Shown one piece after another: positions 31,650 to 41,194 of a stretch of DNA of 64,000 nt. The notes beneath the pieces were generated by a model that made no database searches, was not told the DNA's origin, and worked only from the letters and a program-made list of their open reading frames with translations. Numbering within the stretch: the first letter of the stretch is position 1; each line of letters starts with the position of its first letter. Origin of the DNA: Symbiodinium natans (Eukaryota > Sar > Dinophyceae > Suessiales > Symbiodiniaceae); contig CAJNDS010002734.1 of NCBI GenBank assembly GCA_905221605.1, positions 998,279-1,062,278 of the forward strand. Direction: 5' to 3'. The translations under genes and the position numbers were made by a program.

Positions 31650-31747
31650 TTGGGGGTTTCGGAGATCAGGGGTCCTTATTGGAGTCCTAATGATTTGGGG
31701 GGTCCTGCTACTTGGGGATCTATATTTTTTCGTAATCCCCCAATTTG
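31650..31747. mobile_element. GGGTTTCCGAAATT-family MITE
   Basis: GGGGGTTTCGGAGATCAGGGG to TTTTTTCGTAATCCCCC. It follows within 15 bases of the 31563 array. Confidence 0.8.
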
Positions 31748-31836
31748 GGAGGCTGCTCATAGGGTTTAGGTTTTAAAGTTCAGGGTTATGAGATGTTATG
31801 AGCATGTGGTGTTTTGGATAGTCTTCGACGTGACAG

Positions 31837-31985
31837 GTTGTGCCAGCGTCGAATGCGTGGCACGGTCGCACCTGCACATTTTTGTCCAACATCTGCTGCC
31901 AGGAGAAAATCAAAGCCCATTCCAGCAATGGCCAAGACCTTCAGTCTATGTTGCTCGGCTGTTAGATCAGGAAATATGCAGCTAG
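31837..31985 (+). CDS. Exon with stop, unknown
   Basis: After GACGTGACAG|; reads CASVECVARSHLHIFVQHLL then PFQQWPRPSVYVARLLDQEI, CS and TAG. Codon-like throughout. Confidence 0.5.
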
Positions 31986-32260
31986 CCATAGCTCGATGTC
32001 GTTGAGACAGCATCGAATCATCAAGGCTGAAGCGAATTAGACCATAATGACCCCCCAAAACCCTGTTCTAATTACTTAGGCTCCTACGGTACCCGGCCCT
32101 GCAAGGAGGGGCCCCCCTTGTCATAAGTAGAGTGATAAGAACCCTAAATTGGGTTATAAGAATCCTAAATTAGGTTATAAGTCCCTTCACTACAGTTAGT
32201 ATGGTAAGGGGGCCCTCCTTGTACCCGGCCCTGATTCTTTCCAAGGTCATCAATTCTCAG

Positions 32261-32846
32261 TGCGCCGTCGTTGTCATTCGACTGGGTCGAGCCTGAGTCG
32301 GATGAGGCCACTTGGCCGCTTTCCTGTTTAGGCAAGTTGCGCCTGGCCTGTTAGACTAAACTACAAGAGTCTGCAACCCTAAACCCTAACCTTGCATTGT
32401 TGCCTCAGAAGATCCCCGGATGCAGGAGACCAATCCACATGGCATCCTCCAGGCCAGAGTGCTGCAAAGTTCGCATGGTCGAGCGATATTCGCCGGCCAT
32501 TCCACATGTGGGCGTGCTCTAAAATAAACACATACGTTTTCATTTCCATACACAAGTAAGTCCATACATCAATATAATGATATATATATATATGTATGTA
32601 TGCATCATGTCTTGAGAAGGCTGTCAAGAGGCAGCATCCTGAACTGAGCCCCATGACCCGCGCCCATCCTCTACTCCTACATCCTCTCTCGCAGCCGTCC
32701 TGCATCCTGTGCCTCCTCAGCCCTAAACCCTAAACCCTAAACCCTAAACCCCCTTGGAGCTTTCCTCAGAGGTTGACCTGCCTCCCAGCGCCAAGAGCTC
32801 CGACTCCAAGCGTGCGTTGCTTCGCGAGACCATCCAGCGTCCCTGA
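32261..32846 (+). CDS. Four exon islands, unknown
   Basis: 32261-32354 (APSLSFDWVEPESDEATWPL, TAG), 32409-32522 (KIPGCRRPIHMASSRPECCK, TAA), 32617-about 32720 (KAVKRQHPELSPMTRAHPLL) and 32770-32846 (VDLPPSAKSSDSKRALLRET, TGA). Each follows an AG acceptor after a pyrimidine tract. Stops may lie just past donors. Relationship between them unresolved. Confidence 0.4.
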
Positions 32847-33000
32847 GCCGAATCGAACAAGGACTTGGTGCTTCTAGGGTTTAGGGTTTAGAGTTTAGAG
32901 TTTACAGGTTTGATGTAAGGATTTCGGTGCTTCTGGGATTAGGCTGTGGGGTTTGCATGCTGCGAATTCTGGTCAGGCTTAACCCTCAGCCAAGACTTTG

Positions 33001-33480
33001 GGCCCTAAGCCTATAATGCAGAGAACCGGCCAACGGTCCCGCAGCAAGGTGGGTCTCCAACGACACGTGCAATCCTCTTACCCGAACGCTAAGAAGCAAG
33101 CACCTTGCACTCGGTTGTGTGTGTGTGTTTGCATTCACGTGTGCACAACGATCATTGACTATGTTTAAGACTGTGTTTTTCACAACGAATCTGTTCTTAC
33201 AAGTACTCATGTTACCATTTCGATTCTTTTTTACTAGTGTTACCACGATCGCTCTTCTTATTACTATCATCATTTGCGATCTTTACTGTTCTTTTCCTGA
33301 GCTAGCACGATTGTCACGGCAAACACAAGTAGCACAATTCTCAGTAGTATGACTGTCACTACTTGGGGTGTTCCCCCTTATACTAACAGTCCTTAAGAGG
33401 GATTGTAGTACCTCCTGTTATAGTCCCCACTAAGAACTGCTAGGACAAGGGGGAACATCCCAAAGTATGATTGTCACTCT
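33001..33480. other. AT-rich stretch and MITE
   Basis: 33361-33463 is a GTTCCCCC-family MITE with duplicated flanks AGTATGACTGTCACT / AGTATGATTGTCACT (33346-33360, 33464-33478). The hydrophobic open frame 33119-33352 is AT-rich and unsupported. Confidence 0.65.
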
Positions 33481-33544
33481 AACCCCAAACCCCAAACCCT
33501 AAACCCTAAACCCTAAACCCTTTGTTCCCCCTTACTGCTCCGAG

Positions 33545-33590
33545 GCTCCATGTCCTTCAAGCAGGCTGAGGTCCTCACTTCCAAGGCCAG
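33545..33590 (+). CDS. Short exon
   Basis: After GCTCCGAG|; SMSFKQAEVLTSKAR, donor GCCAG|GTTTAGGG. The next acceptor TTCAAG would give a 29-nt version. Confidence 0.5.
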
Positions 33591-33730
33591 GTTTAGGGTT
33601 TAGGGTTTGGGGTTTGGGGTTTAGGGTTTAAGGTTTAGGGCTCCGAATCCTTGAGCTTGTGTTTACGGTTGCCCTGAAACCGCCCTCCACCCTGCACCCT
33701 AAGCGCTTCCGGAAGAGACTGTGGCCTAAA

Positions 33731-33868
33731 CTATAATAGGGTTCCTTATATGGTTTAAGGAATCTTCCATAATTAAGGAATATTCCCTAAACTACAGCAG
33801 GGTTCCCTCATATGGTTTGAGGAGTATTCCTCAATTACGTAAGGGGTATTGGGAGTCTCTGGGTGGCC
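33731..33868. mobile_element. GGGACCCAGAGACTCCA-family MITE, partial
   Basis: Two GGGTTCC(T/C)(T/C)ATATGGTTTAAGGA blocks in tandem, ending GGTATTGGGAGTCTCTGGG. Confidence 0.75.
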
Positions 33869-33881
33869 GGAGGCGACTCGA

Positions 33882-33971
33882 GCTCTGACTTCGGCGTCCC
33901 TGTCGGCCTCCAGCACCAAGTCTGCGCCGCTTGCCGAGGCGCCGGCTTTGGCGGAGTTTGTACATGACTAG
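33882..33971 (+). CDS. Exon ending FVHD-stop
   Basis: After GACTCGAG|; LTSASLSASSTKSAPLAEAP then ALAEFVHD and TAG. It starts right after a MITE. Confidence 0.45.
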   Translation, partial: ALTSASLSASSTKSAPLAEAPALAEFVHD

Positions 33972-34145
33972 TGGACATTTGAGGTTTAGGGTTGAGGGTT
34001 GAGGGTTGAGGGTTTAGGGTTTAGGGTTTAGGGTTTAGGGCTGGTTTAGGGTTTAGGATTAGTATTTCCCCTTGTTGGGTTTAAGAGGACCATATTTAGG
34101 AATACTTTTCAGAGGGTTTCAAGGGCCATCCTATTTAACATCAAG

Positions 34146-34528
34146 CCGTACGTGAAGGAGCTGCAGTGGTGGAATGCTTTGGGATACTGCAAAGCTGACT
34201 ATGCGCGTTTGTGAGTGTTATGTGTAGATATGTCGTATGGTATTTATTGTTACACTCTACTACATATGTGCTCACGACCCCCCCTCCCAAGCATACCAAA
34301 GGCAAACAAGCTGGCGGAGAAGATGGCCGACAAACTGGCCAAAGCGAAGAAGTCCAGGGAAGGCGCATCAATGTGCAGCAGAAGGATGCCCAGCCCCCCC
34401 CCCCCCCCCCTGCCCCCCCGAACCCCTGTAGAGCTTTAGCAGGCTGCACCACGTGCAAGTGCTTCAACACTGAATTATGGCAGTCCCTTCACCCAGATAC
34501 CCTCAAAATGTGCAGTCCAGGCCGTTGA
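34146..34528 (+). CDS. Three-exon chain with stop, Cys-containing C-terminus
   Basis: Exons 34146-34210 (PYVKELQWWNALGYCKADYA), 34292-34362 (IPKANKLAEKMADKLAKAKK) and 34440-34528 (GCTTCKCFNTELWQSLHPDT, ending KMCSPGR, TGA) join with exact phases. Donor 1 is GTTT|GTGAGTG; donor 2 is the GC type GGGAAG|GCGCATC; intron 2 is 77 nt with a long C run before TTTAG. Family not recognised. Confidence 0.7.
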
Positions 34529-34658
34529 CATGGCGTGATTTCGAGTTTGGTGGGAGCACCCACGTGCAAGGGCATGATGTTGATGCCCCCTCGCCCAACT
34601 TCCCTAAACCCTAAACCCTAAACCCTAAACTTCTGACCTTTGTATAGAATCTTGACAG

Positions 34659-35382
34659 GCCCCGAGGCGCAGGGACATCCTGACGAGGGAGAGGCACGGT
34701 GGGGGTGATCTGAAATCTAACTTTTTATCCCAGTGGTACCCTTTCCCCTTTTTTTGGGTTCTGGTTCCCTTATAAAGTAACCAACCAAAAAAAGGGTGCC
34801 CTTGTTCTAATATGGCTACTGGGCTACCAAGCAACTAGATGTCGGCGATTGTCACAGAGGCGATTTCGTGAAAGAAGCTGGTGTATCAAGGCAAAACTCG
34901 TTCCGCCATGCGAGCAAGCACATCGTTTCGTAGCCAGCACATTCTTGGCAGGACGTAAGTTGCTCATCGTCAAGATGTGGCACCCTAAACTCCCCATAAA
35001 CTCCCCATAAATTCTCCTGAACCCTGAAGCCCTAGCCTAGCCCCTAAACCCTAAACCCTAAACTTCTTCAAGGGCGCTGCAGCTGAAGTCACGGCTTCAG
35101 CAGCTGAAGCCACGGCTTCAGGCAGGGAGCTCTTCGGCCGGCAGGGTTTTGAATTGGCGGGTTTCCCCCAAATTAGCGGCCCCTCATCATGGGTCTTTCT
35201 AAGGCAAGTTGCCCAAATGAGTGGTCCCTCATGATGGGGCCTTATAAGGGAAGCCTGCCATGCGTGTGTTTCTCTACTCTGCCGCAAGCTGCTGCCCTGC
35301 ATTCGGCTTGACCGCGGCCCCGCCTGAGATCCGGAAGATCCGAACTCTTAGGGTGCATGCAAAGAAGCTCATATATTGGGAT
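34659..35382 (+). CDS. Four exon islands between MITEs
   Basis: 34659-34704 (APRRRDILTRERHG), 34858-34954 (RRFREREWC-type basic start, actually RRFRERSWCIKAKLVPPCEQ; donor GGAC|GTAAGT), 35073-35160 (AAAEVTASAAEATASGRELF) and 35289-35382 (CCPAFGLTAAPPEIRKIRTL). Donor of the third is GCGG|GTTTCCCCC, the first bases of an inverted-repeat element (35155-35262); donor of the fourth is GAT|GTTCCCCC, the start of the next MITE. Confidence 0.45.
34728..34828. mobile_element. GTGGTACCCTTTT-family MITE
   Basis: CCAGTGGTACCCTTT to CTACTGGGCTACC, core TTCCCTTATAAAGTAACCAACC. Confidence 0.8.
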
Positions 35383-35591
35383 GTTCCCCCTGGCCCCTGT
35401 ACTGACAGTCCTTAACCGGGATTATAGTAGTACCCCCGAATATATTCCTACTAACTTGGTAGCCCAGTGGTACCCTTTTCCCTTTTTTGGTTCTGGTTCC
35501 CTTATAAACCAACCAAAAATGGGTGCCCTTGTTATAATATGATCACTGAGCTACTAAGTAAAGGACTGTTAGTGTAATGGGGACACATCCC
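35374..35591. mobile_element. GTTCCCCC MITE with nested second MITE
   Basis: TATTGGGATGTTCCCCC...GGGGACACATCCC bounded by the 8-bp duplication AGCTCATA (35366-35373, 35592-35599). A GTGGTACCCTTTT-family element (35457-35556) is inserted in its middle. Confidence 0.85.
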
Positions 35592-35593
35592 AG

Positions 35594-37808
35594 CTCATAC
35601 AAGGCAATCCCCCCCATGCCCTCTGAGAGATCGTGGGCGAGCCGATGACCCACCTTCCATGCTAGGGTTTAGGGTTTAGGGTTTAGGGTTTAGGGTTTAG
35701 GGTTTAGGGTTTAGGGTTTGGGTTTTCCTTGTTTTCTCTAGGGCTCTGGGGTCGACAGGGCTTCGGGTCCCGGAGGTTTGCCGTCACTTTGCAGACGTCG
35801 TGCCTCCCCAGAAGATTTTTCGGTTTAGGGTTTAGGGTTTAGGGTTTAGGGTTTAGGGTTTAGGGTTTAGGGTTCCCTCCTGGGGTCGCCATTGGTCCAC
35901 AGGTAGAAGTAGGCCGACGACCTGGTTTGTCATCCGCAAGTTCCCAGAAGTGAATCCAAAGAATCTGCAACACTTGGGACTCGACAGGCGTTTAGGGTTT
36001 AGGGTTTAGGGTTTAGGGTTTAGGGTTTAGGGTTTAGGGGTCTCTAGATGTTAAGTCGGTGCAGGCAGCACTGCTTCGGCCCAGCCGGAGCCGCCAGCGC
36101 AGCCAGCGCAGCCAGCGCCGCCAGCTCCAGAAGTGCCCGTTGAAGGCCAGCGTATACGCCACGCCATGTTTTTTTTTTCTAGGGTTTAGGGTTTAGGGTT
36201 TAGGGGGGTCCCGGTTTTTTTTTTGCAAAGGTGTGGCTCGGCCCTGTCCCCTTGCAAAGGTGTGGCTTGGCTTGGCCTGGCTTGGCTTGGCTTGTCCTCC
36301 GGCTTGGCTTGGCTTGTGGCTTGGCTCAACTTCGCTTTGGGCTTGGCTTAGTTGGCTTGGCTTGGCTTTGGTTGGCTTGGCTCCTTGGCTTGGCTCGGCT
36401 GGGCTCGGCTTGGCCTGGCTTGGCTTGGCTCGGCTCGGCGTGGCTTGGCTCGGCTTGGCGTGGCTGGCTCGGCTTGGCCTGGCCTGCGCCCCCCCCCCCC
36501 CCCCCCAACCCCCCGCTTTTTTAAGCCATGCAAGCTTGCGTCCAGCATATGAATTTTTGAAAACCCATCATGCAAGCATTGAGTTTGCAAATGGGGGGGC
36601 TGCGCCCCCCCCCCCCCCCCAAACCCCCCGCTTTTTTAAGCCGTGCAAGCTTGGTTCAAAGCGTATGAGTCTTTTTGAAACCCATCATGCAAGCATTGAG
36701 TTTGCAAATGGGGGGCTGCGCCCCCCCCAACCCCCCCCCGCTTTTTTAAGCCGTGCAAGCTTGTTTCAAAGCATATGAGTCTTTTTGAAACCCATCATGC
36801 AAGCATTGAGTTTGCAAATGGGGGGGGGGGCTGCGCCCCCCTCAGGCCCCCGGCTTTTTTCTTGTGGGGGGATGGGGTGGGCTGGTGGAGGCGATGGGTC
36901 GGGTGGAGGGGGAGGGGGGTGGAGGGGGTGGGGGGAGGGGGCGTGGAGGGGGTGTGGGGGGGGGGGGGTTGGGGACCAAGGCCGAGCCACATCTTTGCAA
37001 GGGGACAGGGCCGAGCCACACCTTTGCAAAAAAAAAACCCTCCGCCGGTTTAGGGTTTAGGGTTTAGGTTTAGGGTTCGAGGGACCTGTCTTCGGAGGCG
37101 CCGGAATTGACCAGCGTGCCATGTGGTCACGAATTGACACCTATGCATCTGGGGGTTTACGAAAATAGGGGACCCCTTATATAGGCCCCCTAGTAGTAGG
37201 ATTCCCTCATAAAGAGGACCCCAATAAGATACCCCTAAACCCTAAACCCTAAACCCTAAACCCTAAACCCTAAACCCTAAACCCTAAACCCTAAACCCTA
37301 AACCCTAAACCCTAACCCCCCATCTCTACTCTGTCTCAGGCGCAGCGCATCCACAAGTGGCAGACCCAGTAGACACCGAGGTGGGCCCTGTCCCCAGCGA
37401 GGAAGGAGGAGTGCCCGAAGCGAAGGGCTACATCCTCAGTTTAGGGTCTAGGGTTTAGGGTTTAGGGTTTAGGGTTTAGGGTTTAGGGTTTAGGGTTTAG
37501 GGTTTAGGGTTTAGGGTTTAGGGGTGTTTAGGGTTTAGGGTTTGAATTCCTTGTTTCCTCTAGGGCTCTAGGGCCGACAGGGCTTCGGGTCCCGCCGGAG
37601 GTTTGCCGTCACTTTGCAGATGTCGTGCCTCCCCAGAAGGTTTGAGGGTTTAGGGTTTAGGGTTTGGGGTTTAGGGTTTAGGGTTTACGGTTCCCTCCTG
37701 GGGTCGCCATCCTTGGTCCACGGGTAGAAGTAGGCCGACGACCTGGTTTGTCATCTGCAAGTTCCCAGAAGGGAATGAAAGGATCTGGGACATTTGGGAC
37801 TCGATAGG
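35594..37808 (+). CDS. Eight-exon chain with duplicated two-exon cassette
   Basis: Exons 35594-35666, 35742-35822, 35913-35989, 36065-36151, 37098-37154, 37340-37438, 37572-37639 and 37762-37808 join with matching phase at every junction and no stop. Peptides: STGLRVPEVCRHFADVVPPQ then PTTWFVIRKFPEVNPKNLQH (cassette copy 1); STASAQPEPPAQPAQPAPPA; AGIDQRAMWSRIDTYASG; AAHPQVADPVDTEVGPVPSE; PTGLRVPPEVCRHFADVVPP then FPEGNERIWDIWDSIG (copy 2). Five donors are telomeric GTTTAGGG, one is a MITE end (GGGG|GTTTACG). Intron 4 (946 nt) contains a large inverted-repeat element. Family unknown; no start or stop. Confidence 0.7.
36215..37037. mobile_element. 0.8-kb TIR element with internal tandem repeats
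   Basis: Ends are about 50-bp inverted repeats: TTTTTGCAAAGGTGTGGCTCGGCCCTGTCCCCTTGCAAAGG... at 36218 and the complement at 36981-37031. Inside: a GGCTT/CGGCTT pentamer array (36255-36480), four 110-130-bp tandem units (GCTTTTTTAAGCC(A/G)TGCAAGCTTG...CCCATCATGCAAGCATTGAGTTTGCAAATGGGGGGCTGCGCC, 36490-36845) and a GGGGTGG-rich block. No transposase-like frame; the frames there are low complexity. Confidence 0.85.
37231..37316. repeat. C-rich telomeric array fused to a MITE end
   Basis: Twelve CCCTAAA units replace the right part of a GGGTTTACGAAAATAGGGG MITE that begins at 37151; the array ends CTAACCCCCC, like the missing MITE end. Confidence 0.85.
37439..37541. repeat. G-rich telomeric array at donor
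   Basis: Starts with donor CTCA|GTTTAGGG of the exon ending at 37438. Confidence 0.95.
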
Positions 37809-37967
37809 GTTTAGGGTTTGGGGGAGATCCGATGCTACTCGTAATATGTTGGCACCACTCCCTTTGTAGTAGCCGTTGCCTTGCGATGTGAAACGGGGGG
37901 GGGGGGCGGGTTCTGCATGAATTTAGGGTTCGATTCGGATGTGGCTCGGGCATAGCGTATTCTGTAG

Positions 37968-38260
37968 ATCTTGCTGGTCGAGCGTCGAGAGAGGCACTTT
38001 CTGTGGGCATACATTGCTATGACATCCATCTGCTTCAGTCCGGCTAAACCAATATCTGGAGCCTGTAAAACCCTAACCCCAAGCCCTAAGCCGCTGAAAC
38101 CCTAATTATAAACCCTACAAACCCTAGACCCGGTACACCCTAAACCCTCAATCTGAGGCATTCCTTTGGCCGAGCAGGGCCACGATCACAGAGAAGAACC
38201 TCAACGAGACCAGACGGAAGGCCCAGCCCTGCATTCAATGCGGCCAAATAGGGGGGGGGG
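37968..38260 (+). CDS. Two exon islands, second a duplicated WPS exon
   Basis: 37968-about 38066 (ILLVERRERHFLWAYIAMTS then ICFSPAKP, hydrophobic) and 38158-about 38260 (AFLWPSRATITEKNLNETRR then KAQPCIQCGQIG). The second is homologous in frame and sequence to the exon at 51201, which fixes its frame. Confidence 0.5.
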
Positions 38261-38476
38261 GGGCTTGGTTTCGGGTTTAGGGTTTAGGGTTTAGGGTTTA
38301 GGGTTTAGGGTTTAGGGTTTAGGGTTTAGGCAGGGTTTAGGGTTTAGGTTTAGGGTTTTCCCAATTTACACGCGGGATTCCTCTGAGAGGGTTGAGGGTT
38401 TTGGGAAGGCAGGATTCTACGTGTAGTATTTAGGGGACATTTTAGGGGGTACCCCCCCGCGCCCCTTTTTTGGCAG

Positions 38477-38683
38477 GAAACACATGCATGTTGCAGTTGC
38501 TGGAAACACGTTCGCCACATGCCGTGCCCGTTCACCCAACACTGCCGGAATCTTTCCAAGTTGTCAAGTCTCTTCAAATATGGGGTACGCCTTATGTACC
38601 CCGAATGGAGTAGCATTCCCCTCAAAAATCATGAGTTTTTCGAAGCCCCCGAGCAAACAACTGGCATCTGTAGACGCTGCGCC

Positions 38684-38742
<59 letters not shown>

Positions 38743-38823
38743 CGTCACTCAAAAAGATCCCACACTCTTCAGCCGTGTTGAACCGACCCGCATGACAGAT
38801 ACTTTAAGCTCCCTTTTTTCTTG
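38477..38823 (+). CDS. Long exon with Cys/His cluster and poly-Ala
   Basis: After TTTTTTGGCAG|; one frame of 115 codons reads ETHACCSCWKHVRHMPCPFT, then NLSKLSSLFKYGVRLMYPEW, GICRRC, a poly-Ala run from a CAG/GCA triplet array (38686-38742) and VVTQKDPTLFSRVEPTRMTD. The overlapping frame that reads poly-Gln is less codon-like. The Cys/His spacing may bind metal, but no known domain is recognised. Probable donor TTCTTG|GTCTCAC. Confidence 0.6.
38686..38742. repeat. CAG/GCA triplet repeat in exon
   Basis: Nineteen or so triplets inside the 38477 exon, read as poly-Ala in the preferred frame. Confidence 0.95.
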
Positions 38824-38927
38824 GTCTCACGGACCCAAAACCCTAAACCCTAAACCCCAAACCCCGAACCCCAAACCCCAAACCCCAAACCCTAAACCCT
38901 AAACCCTAAAGGGGACCTGGACATCAG

Positions 38928-39209
38928 CGCCACGATGCCCTTTGAAGTCGTGCTCGATGCTGCAGACAGAGGCTCCTTTTGCGAGGAAGTTCAGAGCATC
39001 AGCTGGTCCTTAGGTTTAGGGTTCAGGGTTTAGGGTTTCGGGTTTAAGGTTTAGGGTTTCGGGTTTGGGGTTCGGGGTGCCAAAGTCAATGGTCCAAGCA
39101 AAGCGAACGACTGAGACTGCAAGCTGCTGAACCCGCAAGCGACACGAAAGCTTGCAGAGCGTCTAGGATGATGGGGTCCTTCTGTGCCCGGGTCCCGCCA
39201 CTCTTCTAA
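38928..39209 (+). CDS. Two-exon chain with stop (MPFEVVLD exon)
   Basis: 38928-39013 (ATMPFEVVLDAADRGSFCEE, donor TTAG|GTTTAGGG) and 39124-39209 (AEPASDTKACRASRMMGSFC, ending VPPLF, TAA) join in phase. The (M/L)PFEVVL block recurs at 39945 (TLPFEVVLGDAEAP) and in weaker form at 42615, 46255, 47222 and 56908. Confidence 0.55.
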
Positions 39210-39341
39210 GAATAACTCAACATACCCCAAACCCATACCCCTTAACCTCTAAAAAGGGAATAAAAGGAATAACTTTCCCATGCCCCTTACTTTCTTGCAA
39301 GGGGTATGCCCAAGGGGTATGTTGAATATGTCTTAGAACTC
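39206..39341. mobile_element. Inverted-repeat element TAAGAATAACTCAACATACCCC
   Basis: TTCTAAGAATAACTCAACATACCCC and its near complement GGGGTATGTTGAATATGTCTTAGAA bound 136 bp. Confidence 0.85.
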
Positions 39342-39374
39342 TAGGGATGTAGCTTGTCCTCTGTCCTGTCCCAG

Positions 39375-39997
39375 GACCAGGGGAGGCGCCACCTGGCCGC
39401 ATGGAAATCATGGAAATGTTGTGACAAGCCCAGCTCTTCTCTGGATCCACCCTCAGGATTTCATTCTCTTTTTTTGCAACCTTCGGACACGAAATGACCA
39501 ACAGAATGTTTGACCCACCCTAGACCCTAGACCCTAAACCCTAAACCCCCCTCGTGCTTCTCAGGCCTGCAGATGCAGATGCAGGCGCTGACGCTTCGCT
39601 TCTGGGTTGTTCAATGCTTGCCAGCTGTGACGGGAAGCAGAGCACCCTAAACCCAAAACCCTAAACCTTAAGAATAGGCTTGTGTCACTCTGAAACCCCT
39701 TAGGGAGTCTCTTACGTAACCTACAAAAACGTAGGCATTGGGGTTTCTTGAGGTTCTTGAGCCCTAAACGCCCCCTTATCCCCCAAACGGAAGCCTAAAC
39801 CCCAACAACAGTGCGGCGTTGCTTGCCTTGTGTCAGGTTCTTAAACCCACCCTTTTTGTAAGCCCTAAACCCGACACCCTAAACCCTAAGCCCGAAACCC
39901 TAGATATAACAATGCGGGCGCTGCTTGCCTTGGCGCAGAACTCTCCGCCACCCTCCCCTTCGAAGTTGTGCTCGGTGATGCGGAGGCACCGGACAGG
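39375..39997 (+). CDS. Three exon islands
   Basis: 39375-39497 (DQGRRHLAAWKSWKCCDKPS, TGA), 39565-about 39641 (LQMQMQALTLRFWVVQCLPA, GC donor AGCAGA|GCACCC) and 39939-39997 (LSATLPFEVVLGDAEAPD; GA-type donor ACAGG|GATTAGGG). The third is a paralogue of the exon at 38928. Confidence 0.45.
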
Positions 39998-40195
39998 GAT
40001 TAGGGTTTAGGGTGTAGGGTTTAGGGTTAGCCGGAGATTGGTCTTAGCTAAGGGCCCCTTCTGGCACCACATGCTAGGTAGCCCCAAAATTTCACGTAAA
40101 ATTTCACGTTTTGCCTGAAGTATAGGGCTTAAGAATGCGTAAGAGGACCTATGTTTCAGAGGGTTTAAGGAGCCAACCTACTATGACATAGAGAC

Positions 40196-40232
40196 ACAAG
40201 ATCCCAAGAAGACCAAGAACGCGAAACGGGCC
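40196..40232 (+). CDS. Lys-rich exon fragment
   Basis: TQDPKKTKNAKRAP before a C-rich array; the acceptor is unclear. Confidence 0.3.
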
Positions 40233-40329
40233 CCTAAACCCTAAACCCTAAACCCTAAACCCTAAACCCTAAACCCTAAACCCTGAACCCTGAACCCTAA
40301 ACCCTAAACCCTAAACCCTAAACCCGCAG

Positions 40330-40787
40330 GCCACCGAGCAGACCGCCGCGAAGGTGGTGGAGGCGCAGGCCCCTGAGGAGGAACCGCAGGCGAAGGCACG
40401 AGGATCCAAGGGTTTAGGGTTTAGGGTTTAGGGTTTAGGGTTTAGGGTTTAGGGTTTAGGGCTATCCGATAAATAGGTTCAGGGCTGAAGGGGATGAAGG
40501 CTCCCTCTCCACCCCTCCCCAGACATAGAGATTGCCGTTACTGGTGTGTGTTTTGCAATGTGTTTTTTTGTATGGCATAGAAGAGTTCTACAAGGGTACC
40601 TGTAGCACATTTGGGTATATTGAGGTACTTGATGTGGCTTACTGTATCATATCATTCTGGGAATCTTCAGATATTAGACAAGGGGGGGGGTTGCATAGTG
40701 GAGATTGATTTCGGGCCATCGCAGAAATGGCCAGCAGGTGTGGGGGGCTCCCTTTGCACAAGAGTCCACCCGTTTTTCACCTGCTGA
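40330..40787 (+). CDS. Three-exon chain with stop
   Basis: 40330-40411 (ATEQTAAKVVEAQAPEEEPQ), a 21-nt micro-exon 40523-40543 (IEIAVT, flanked by CCCCAG| and CTG|GTGTGTG) and 40699-40787 (EIDFGPSQKWPAGVGGSLCT, ending HPFFTC, TGA). Phases match at both joins. The first exon resembles 41195 (ATALEESWDATQEAPSSEA). Confidence 0.6.
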
Positions 40788-41194
40788 TGTTCGCATGTTG
40801 GGTGCAGAAGAGGTATCCGAAACCCTGAATCCTAAAGCCTGCAGTAGGAAATACCTTACCCTAAACCATTCCAATTGTAGCAAGGAAATAGCCACAAAAT
40901 GATCAGTTCTCGTTCGCTTTTTTTGGGGTATGGTCCGGCACCTTATACCCGAAGCCCTAAACCCCTAAGCCCTATGGTATGTACCCTAAGCCCTAAAGTC
41001 CCAGCCCTACTGTAGGAAATACCTTAAGCCCTAAACCCCCAAGCCCTAGTGCATAAGCCCTAAGCCCCGAAACCCTAAACCCTAAACCCCAAACCCCAAA
41101 CCCCAAACCCCAAACCCCAAACCCCAAACCCTAAACCCTAAACCCTAAACCCTAAACCCCACATGGCTCCCTTGGCGTTTCTTGGGCTTTGCAG

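Noticed and set aside
36230-36850. CRISPR-like repeat-spacer array
   Set aside because: The 110-130-bp units are contiguous tandem copies with no unique spacers, within a TIR element.
38564-38752. Poly-Cys antisense ORF and poly-Gln + ORF
   Set aside because: Frames through the CAG array; the poly-Ala frame fits the flanking codon-like sequence better.
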